A stretch of 64,000 bases of DNA, from contig NZ_FZNN01000010.1 in NCBI RefSeq assembly GCF_900188035.1, positions 62,001-126,000 of the forward strand, read 5' to 3'. Source of the DNA: Puniceibacterium sediminis (lineage in GTDB: Bacteria; Pseudomonadota; Alphaproteobacteria; Rhodobacterales; Rhodobacteraceae). The notes beneath the pieces were generated by a model. It saw only the letters and a list, made by a program, of their open reading frames with translations. It made no database searches and was not told the DNA's origin. A program made the translations under genes and the position numbers. This document shows positions 58,611-64,000 of this stretch, one piece after another (positions within the stretch are counted from its first letter, which is position 1; every line of letters begins with the position of its first letter).

Positions 58611-61274
58611 GTGAAAGCCAGCGTGATGAAATCAGTTCTTGGCAGTATTGCCCTTAAAATCACAGTCGTTCTACTCGCAATGGGCGGGCTGATCGGTTTT
58701 TCGATTTACGTTTCGAATTCTGTCTTTCAACAGACAGTCAGCAACCTTAATATCATGGCGAACCAGCGCATAAGCGAATTGACACGCGGCGCGGAATTTG
58801 TGCGCGACGCAGATCAATTAAAATCAGAACTGGTGGACGTCCTGCTTGCCTCCGATCAGGACCGGCTCAGAGAGACAATCTCTACAGTCAAACTGCATAC
58901 ACTGGATATGCAGAAGGCCACTACCGGATTTAATAACGACCTAGCTGCGATCCTGATGCAACAGATCGGCGAGATGGAGCAAAACTTCACAGGCCTAGCG
59001 GAGGCGCGCGCTGCAAATTTTTCAAACGCGGATATTCAAAGCGAACAGATCCTTGCCATGCGAGAAACTGCCACCAAGGCAGATATTCACCTCTCAGAAG
59101 CGAGGGACAATGCTTTTTTCGATCTCATTTTGGGAGGTGAAGAAACTGTAGCTTCTGTCGACACCACGCTGAGCTATCTGGTGAACGATGTGGTTTCTGC
59201 TTTGCAAAATCGCTACCGTATCAGCGCGAATGTAAACCTGCTTTCCGGTGTTTCTCTTGCCCTGACACAAACAGCCGACGGTGCGCTCATAACAATCCTG
59301 AAGGATATGGCGCAGGCCGCTTTCGACGACCTCAAAGCCACTGTAAGCGAAGCAAAATCCGCATCTTTTGGTGATTTGGATACGGCGTCTATCGAAGAAA
59401 GCTATAAAATATTCGAAAAAGTTCTCAACAGTTCCGCCTTTGTAATCAAGGGCCAGCGCGACAATATCCTTGCGACGCAGCGCGAACTTGGGTCAATCAT
59501 TTCGACCGAAGTAGACGATTTGATTTTCACGCTAGCGATTGAAAGCAGCACGGCCACAGAAGATAACGCATCTGCCATACAAGGCCTAATTGATGGTCCC
59601 GTGGCGCACATCAAAGAACTGTCGCAACTTGACAGCGCGATTTGGAGCTATATCAACACAGCCCTTGAACTCACTGCAGAAGAAAACCCCGAACTTGCAA
59701 AAATTCTTTTTTCCGATTTTGCACAGAAGGCAACCAGGTTGACGGAAATGGCCTCTGGTGCTCCGGAAAATCTGGCGGCAGAAATCACAGCGCTTCTTGC
59801 ATTTGCCGACCCTGAAACGGGCCTTTATAATTCAAGAATGAAAATTAACAATGCAATGGCTGCGGCGGAAATTGCGCGAAAGAAAACGGCTACTAGTGTT
59901 CGCCTTGTTGGGGAAAGCGCCAATGAATCCGGCCGACAGACCAGAGAGCGCATTAAGACGGACAGCCTTGCCGTACTAAATGAGGCCGAAGCCGCGAAGG
60001 TACTATTGCAAAATATCGGCTGGATATCCCTGGCCGTGTTCATCGGTGCGATGATGATCACCTATCTGTCAGTCGTTCGCCCTTTGCAGCGGCTGACACG
60101 TACAACAGAAACTCTCGCCTCGGGGGCATTGGACCAGGAAGTCCCGTTTGAGAATAATGGCGGCGAAATCGGTCGGATGGCACGCGCCTTGCTGGTGTTT
60201 CGCGATGGTTTGGTCGAAAAACAGCAGATGCAGGCGTTAGAGGAGACGGAACGCAATCACCGTCAGCAGGAACAGGAAATGATCGTGTCCTCGCTTGCCG
60301 AAGGTATGAACCGGCTGGCCGAAGGTGACCTGTCGGTTCAGATCACACAGGTTTTTCCGGGCGATTACGAACGTCTTCGCAAAGATTTCAATCAGGCGAC
60401 GACCACCCTGCATTCAGCTGTCGAGCGGATCGCCACCAGCGCCGCCTCGGTAAACGACTCGAGTTCGGAAATCTCCATGGCTTCGGACGATCTTGCGCGC
60501 CGTACTGAACATGCTGCCGCAACCCTGGCCGAGACGGCCGCGGCTCTCGCCGAAATGACCACTTCGGTGCACAGTTCAGCCGAGCGCGCCGAAAGCGCCC
60601 TTCAGGTCGTAGAAGTGGCGAGCACCAGCGCGCAGGAAGGCAAGAATATTGTCCAGGCAACCGTCGCTGCGATGCGCCTGATCGAAGATTCGGCGATCAA
60701 GATCAGCAAGATTATCGGCGTGATTGACGATATCGCCTTCCAGACCAACCTTCTCGCCCTGAACGCAGGGGTCGAGGCCGCTCGTGCCGGCGAAGCAGGA
60801 CGCGGTTTTGCGGTGGTTGCATCCGAGGTCCGTGGGCTTGCGCAGAGATCTTCGAATGCTGCAAAGGAGATCAACAGCTTGATTTCCGAAAGTACAGTTC
60901 AGGTCGATCAAGGCGTTTCCCTTGTTGGCAAGACGGAACTGGCGCTGGATCGGATTTCTGGCGCGGTGATCGAAGCGTCACAGCAGGCATCAGAAATCGC
61001 GGATTCAGCAAAGCATCAGGCAGTCGGAATTTCCGAGGTCAATACCGCCGTGAACGAGTTGGACCAGGTGACCCAGCAGAATGCCGCAATGTTCGAACAA
61101 ACAAGCGCAGCGAGCATGACGCTGAATTCCGAAGCAAGTAATCTGGCCGACGCAATTTCGGGCTTCAAACTGACAGGGACGGAAAAACCTTCCCACCGTG
61201 CTCCCACGTCCTCTGGCAGCCCCTCCGAACATTGGAGCCCTGAGGAAGAGGAATATATGGCACGCTCCGCGTGA
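58611..61274 (+). CDS. Methyl-accepting chemotaxis protein with a long periplasmic sensor
   Basis: An 887-residue transmembrane chemoreceptor. TM1 is at about 14-36, a periplasmic helical sensor of about 430 residues follows (helical-bundle style, rich in Ala, Glu, Ser and Thr), TM2 is at about 467-490, then HAMP and a linker, and the signalling domain with the hairpin tip [20 protein letters not shown] at about residue 708. The C-terminus ends WSPEEEEYM without a CheR-docking pentapeptide. GTG start at 58611; ATG at 58626 is possible. The sensor-coding half is visibly richer in A+T than its surroundings. Directly downstream of the orphan binding protein. Confidence 0.93.
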   Translation: MKASVMKSVLGSIALKITVVLLAMGGLIGFSIYVSNSVFQQTVSNLNIMANQRISELTRGAEFVRDADQLKSELVDVLLASDQDRLRETISTVKLHTLDMQKATTGFNNDLAAILMQQIGEMEQNFTGLAEARAANFSNADIQSEQILAMRETATKADIHLSEARDNAFFDLILGGEETVASVDTTLSYLVNDVVSALQNRYRISANVNLLSGVSLALTQTADGALITILKDMAQAAFDDLKATVSEAKSASFGDLDTASIEESYKIFEKVLNSSAFVIKGQRDNILATQRELGSIISTEVDDLIFTLAIESSTATEDNASAIQGLIDGPVAHIKELSQLDSAIWSYINTALELTAEENPELAKILFSDFAQKATRLTEMASGAPENLAAEITALLAFADPETGLYNSRMKINNAMAAAEIARKKTATSVRLVGESANESGRQTRERIKTDSLAVLNEAEAAKVLLQNIGWISLAVFIGAMMITYLSVVRPLQRLTRTTETLASGALDQEVPFENNGGEIGRMARALLVFRDGLVEKQQMQALEETERNHRQQEQEMIVSSLAEGMNRLAEGDLSVQITQVFPGDYERLRKDFNQATTTLHSAVERIATSAASVNDSSSEISMASDDLARRTEHAAATLAETAAALAEMTTSVHSSAERAESALQVVEVASTSAQEGKNIVQATVAAMRLIEDSAIKISKIIGVIDDIAFQTNLLALNAGVEAARAGEAGRGFAVVASEVRGLAQRSSNAAKEINSLISESTVQVDQGVSLVGKTELALDRISGAVIEASQQASEIADSAKHQAVGISEVNTAVNELDQVTQQNAAMFEQTSAASMTLNSEASNLADAISGFKLTGTEKPSHRAPTSSGSPSEHWSPEEEEYMARSA

Positions 61275-61508
61275 CAAGCGGGCGCGTGCCGATACGTCGG
61301 GGCGGGACGGAATCGAAAAGTGGTACGGCATGAAAGAGTGGCATCCGGGTTCATCGCCGGGCAGTTGAAAGTCCAGCGGCCCGGCGCTTCATCACACAAC
61401 AAAGCATTGCATCGCCGGATATTGACGTCCAATACCATAATCGCGTTGTACCTACAGGCCAGATCGGGGTAGGAAGCGACCAGTTTTGGCAACAGGCGAC
61501 ATGCTGTT

Positions 61509-62201
61509 ATGAAGATGCGAGACACCTTTATCAAACCTATGCACCCCGAAGGGCGACGGTTTGTGGCTATATTCGCAGGGATCAGTCTGGTTCTGTTTCT
61601 GATCTGGGACCCACTGGGATGGATCGGCGTTGGATTGACCGTCTGGTGCTATTATTTCTTCCGGGACCCACAGCGCACGACGCCGACACGCGCCGGACTG
61701 ATCATTAGCCCTGCAGACGGCATCGTTTCACTTATCGAACCGGCCGTACCTCCCGCAGAGCTAGGCATGCCCGATGCGCCGCTGACCCGGGTGAGCGTTT
61801 TCATGAACGTGTTCAACTGCCACGTGAACCGTGCGCCAATTGCCGGACGTATCAGCGCAATCGCCTACCGGCCCGGGAAATTCCTGAATGCCTCGCTCGA
61901 CAAGGCCAGCGTAGACAATGAGCGTAACAGCCTCTGTATCAATATCGCTGACGGCCGCCAGATTGCCGTGGTGCAGATCGCGGGCCTGGTTGCTCGGCGG
62001 ATCGTCTGCTTTGTCACGCCCGGCACGGAGATCGCGACCGGTGGCCGTTTTGGCCTGATCCGCTTCGGATCGCGAGTAGATGTCTACCTGCCGGACGGCG
62101 TGACCCCGATGGTCAGCATCGGCCAGACCATGGTTGCTGGCGAAACTGTGCTTGCCGATCTCTCGTCGGACGAGCCGCCCCGCGACGGTCGTACGGGCTA
62201 A
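61509..62201 (+). CDS. psd: Phosphatidylserine decarboxylase proenzyme
   Basis: A 230-residue pyruvoyl enzyme that converts phosphatidylserine to phosphatidylethanolamine. It belongs to the short Psd form. Autocleavage is expected at Gly-Ser in [11 protein letters not shown] (Ser188), generating the pyruvoyl group; [13 protein letters not shown] and [13 protein letters not shown] are the family motifs. Two N-terminal hydrophobic segments (about 17-45) anchor it. Two in-frame ATGs (61509 and 61515) start it. First gene of a psd-pssA-pmtA run; pssA begins 3 nt after the stop. Confidence 0.95.
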   Translation: MKMRDTFIKPMHPEGRRFVAIFAGISLVLFLIWDPLGWIGVGLTVWCYYFFRDPQRTTPTRAGLIISPADGIVSLIEPAVPPAELGMPDAPLTRVSVFMNVFNCHVNRAPIAGRISAIAYRPGKFLNASLDKASVDNERNSLCINIADGRQIAVVQIAGLVARRIVCFVTPGTEIATGGRFGLIRFGSRVDVYLPDGVTPMVSIGQTMVAGETVLADLSSDEPPRDGRTG

Positions 62202-62204
62202 GCC

Positions 62205-62951
62205 ATGAGGGAAGATTTCCCCGGCCAGAAGGGTGATCTGCAATTGGTGCAGCTTCTGCCCAACCTGATGACCATCGCCGCGATCTGCGCCGGGCTGACA
62301 GCCATCCGGTTTGGATTTCAGGCAGATTTCGACCGGGCGGTGCGGCTGATCCTGCTGGCCGCAGTGTTGGACGGGATGGACGGTCGGCTGGCCCGGCTTC
62401 TCAAAAGTGAGTCCAAGATCGGTGCCGAGCTTGATTCACTGGCAGATTTCCTGAACTTTGGTGTAGCGCCCGCTCTGATCCTGCATGTTTGGGCCTTGCA
62501 GGACTGGCGCGGTGCCGGCTGGATGGCAGTTCTGATCTATACCATCTGCTGCGTGCTGCGCCTTGCCCGGTTCAACGTGACCAGCAAGGACGGTGACGAA
62601 GCCGCGAACAAAGGCTATTTCGTTGGTGTGCCGTCGCCCGCCGGTGCCTTTCTGGTGATGCTGCCGATGTTCGTTTCTTTCCTGTTTCCCGAAATGCCCC
62701 GCCTGCCGGTCGAGATCATGGCAGGTTATGTAGTTGCCGTCGGATTGCTGATGATCAGCAATATTCCAACCTATTCTTTCAAGAAAATCGCCATTTCGCG
62801 GAGCAATGCGAAATTCGTCATTCTGGGCTTCGTTCTTCTGATCGCGGCCTTGCTGACGTATCTCTGGGCGACGCTGGCCTTGCTGAGCATTGGCTATGCG
62901 GCCACGGTTCTTTGGGCGCTGCTTCCCGGCATGGCCGCCAAGCGCGGGTAA
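62205..62951 (+). CDS. pssA: CDP-diacylglycerol-serine O-phosphatidyltransferase
   Basis: A 248-residue membrane enzyme that makes phosphatidylserine from CDP-diacylglycerol and serine. The CDP-alcohol phosphotransferase motif DGMDGRLARLLKSESKIGAELDSLADF (split here: DGMDGRLARLL and GAELDSLAD) is at about residues 57-85. Six to eight hydrophobic segments follow. Normal type II PssA length. Cotranscribed with psd; pmtA starts 9 nt after its stop. Confidence 0.95.
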   Translation: MREDFPGQKGDLQLVQLLPNLMTIAAICAGLTAIRFGFQADFDRAVRLILLAAVLDGMDGRLARLLKSESKIGAELDSLADFLNFGVAPALILHVWALQDWRGAGWMAVLIYTICCVLRLARFNVTSKDGDEAANKGYFVGVPSPAGAFLVMLPMFVSFLFPEMPRLPVEIMAGYVVAVGLLMISNIPTYSFKKIAISRSNAKFVILGFVLLIAALLTYLWATLALLSIGYAATVLWALLPGMAAKRG

Positions 62952-62960
62952 GGACACGGA

Positions 62961-63593
62961 ATGGACATCGACGCAGTCAAATCCTCTTATGCCCGCTGGG
63001 CACCCTTCTATGACCGCACATTTGGCGCGATCACGCAGGTCGGGCGCCGCGCAACTGTTGGGTACATCAACAGCCAGCCAGTCGAGAGCGTGCTTGAGGT
63101 TGGGGTCGGTACCGGGCTCGCATTGCAGTTTTACCGCAGAGACATCAAGCTTACCGGTATCGACTTCAGCACCGACATGCTGAAAAAGGCGCGTGTCCGT
63201 GTCAGTCAGGAAGGTCTGACTCATGTGCAGCAACTGCTGCAGATGGACGCCCGGTCGCTGGACTTTCCCGACAATCACTTCGATGTGGTCACGGCAATGC
63301 ATATTGTATCCGTCGTGCCCGAGCCCGAGAGGGTGGTGGCCGAAATGGCGCGGGTGTGCAAACCCGGCGGCAAGATCGTGATCACCAACCATTTTGCCAG
63401 CGACAAGGGCATCCTCGGTATCGTCGAAAAGCTGAGCGCGCCATTTTCGGAGCTTCTGGGCTGGCACTCCGACTTCTGCATCTCGACGGTGCTGGGAAAT
63501 CCGGCGTTGAAGGTGTTGGAGCGGAAGTCGCTGCCCCCAATGGGTGTGATGACGTTTCTGGTGCTGGAGAAAACGGCGCCTATCGTATCCTGA
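62961..63593 (+). CDS. pmtA: Phosphatidylethanolamine N-methyltransferase
   Basis: A 210-residue SAM-dependent methyltransferase of the Rhodobacter-type PmtA, which methylates phosphatidylethanolamine three times to phosphatidylcholine. SAM motif VLEVGVGTGLALQFY near residue 44, NHFDVVTAMHIVSVVPEPER in the middle. The soluble, short form fits this family and not the membrane-embedded Sinorhizobium-type. It is the last gene of the phospholipid run, giving a complete PS to PE to PC route. Confidence 0.94.
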   Translation: MDIDAVKSSYARWAPFYDRTFGAITQVGRRATVGYINSQPVESVLEVGVGTGLALQFYRRDIKLTGIDFSTDMLKKARVRVSQEGLTHVQQLLQMDARSLDFPDNHFDVVTAMHIVSVVPEPERVVAEMARVCKPGGKIVITNHFASDKGILGIVEKLSAPFSELLGWHSDFCISTVLGNPALKVLERKSLPPMGVMTFLVLEKTAPIVS

Positions 63594-63711
63594 GCCGACC
63601 ATTGTGCGAAGCTGGCCACGCCCCCCTAGCCTATCGAAACTAAATAGAAGAAGCCCGCGACCTTCTCCTTTTGCGTTCCAATAGGCTCAGCCTTCGCACC
63701 CGAATATCCCC

Positions 63712-64000
63712 GAAAATGCGATCTAAGCTGCCCACGCCAGGCTCTACGGGCCGTTGAATGGCAGCCGCGACCTGAAGATCTCGCCAGCGATATCTCGGGT
63801 GGAGCGACGGATTTGAGATAGAAAGCCGCAGGCTCGAAGCGGAGGCGAGAGAAAGCTCACCTGCATGTTCATGCAGAACAGTACACCAAACGGGACCGTA
63901 GCCTAGGTCCAGGATGATCGGCATAATCTATAGCGGCAGCATCGTGCCGAGCGCGCCGCCTGCACAAACCACGCCAAAGGCAAGACGCTGGTTGTACCAC
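63712..64000 (-). pseudogene. Decayed TRAP large permease (DctM family), running off the window
   Basis: On the minus strand, from the window edge, the translation reads WYNQRLAFGVVCAGGALGTML, then a stop and IMPIIL: this is the TRAP large-permease segment (GVICAGGTLGxMIPPSI). After a jump, another frame reads FGVLFCMNMQVSFLSPP, and two further frames give AAFYLKSVAPPEISLA and DIAGEIFRSRLPFN, all matching the C-terminal end of DctM. About 200 internal codons are missing, and at least three frameshifts and one stop are present. No open frame joins them, so the gene is broken. Confidence 0.72.

Overview
The window is a high-GC, densely coded chromosomal segment from a marine Rhodobacteraceae (Roseobacter-group) alphaproteobacterium. 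This rests on gene content, not on an rRNA gene: a choline-sulfate/choline-to-betaine operon, a complete beta-hydroxyaspartate cycle cluster, a psd-pssA-pmtA phosphatidylcholine cluster, a TRAP transporter, DUF1127, a two-domain ATP-dependent DNA ligase next to its exonuclease, and class A RNase P RNA. No tRNA or rRNA genes, CRISPR array, prophage or intact insertion sequence was seen.

Layout. 1-5430: end of a ligase-associated exonuclease, ATP-dependent DNA ligase, oligoendopeptidase F, a small exported protein, a DksA-like zinc-finger protein and an exported nuclease. 5485-11048: bet operon on the minus strand (betI-betC-betB-small membrane protein-betA) with a perfect palindromic operator in front of betI. 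11150-22525: mostly minus-strand genes: an EamA exporter, a LysE exporter, a membrane-anchored STAND NTPase with TPR-like repeats, yebC, a glutamine amidotransferase (plus), an SLC13 permease, a second EamA exporter, ymdB, 5-formyl-THF cyclo-ligase and mgtE. 22662-31278: purine deaminases, hisN, an XRE regulator, a quinone oxidoreductase, LysR/DUF1127, a Bax-inhibitor-1 protein and rpmG. 31379-37628: rnpB, a decayed stretch, SnoaL-like, M15-like, VOC and hydrolase genes, then thrS.

38159-40742 is a four-gene bufferin-type operon: DUF2282 precursor, DUF692/MNIO enzyme, DUF2063 partner and DoxX membrane protein. In related bacteria such operons make copper-binding, cysteine-modified peptides. 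40820-44454: small membrane protein, Spx/ArsC-like protein, cold-shock protein, a LysR regulator divergent from metF, and an acetyltransferase.

44446-50923 holds bhcR and bhcABCD, the beta-hydroxyaspartate cycle that turns two glyoxylate into oxaloacetate, followed by a GAPDH-family gene in the same direction. 50920-54752 is a convergent TRAP transporter with its own GntR regulator. Then come a cytochrome P450, an RNA methyltransferase, an orphan periplasmic binding protein next to a large chemoreceptor, the phospholipid cluster, and at the right edge a frameshifted remnant of a TRAP large permease.

Most notable: (i) two intergenic arrays of CCATACG repeated five times at an exact 11-nt period, one after yebC and one inside the bhc operon between bhcC and bhcD; (ii) the bufferin operon; (iii) the binding-protein/chemoreceptor pair; (iv) the membrane STAND NTPase; (v) the GAPDH homologue attached to the beta-hydroxyaspartate cycle.
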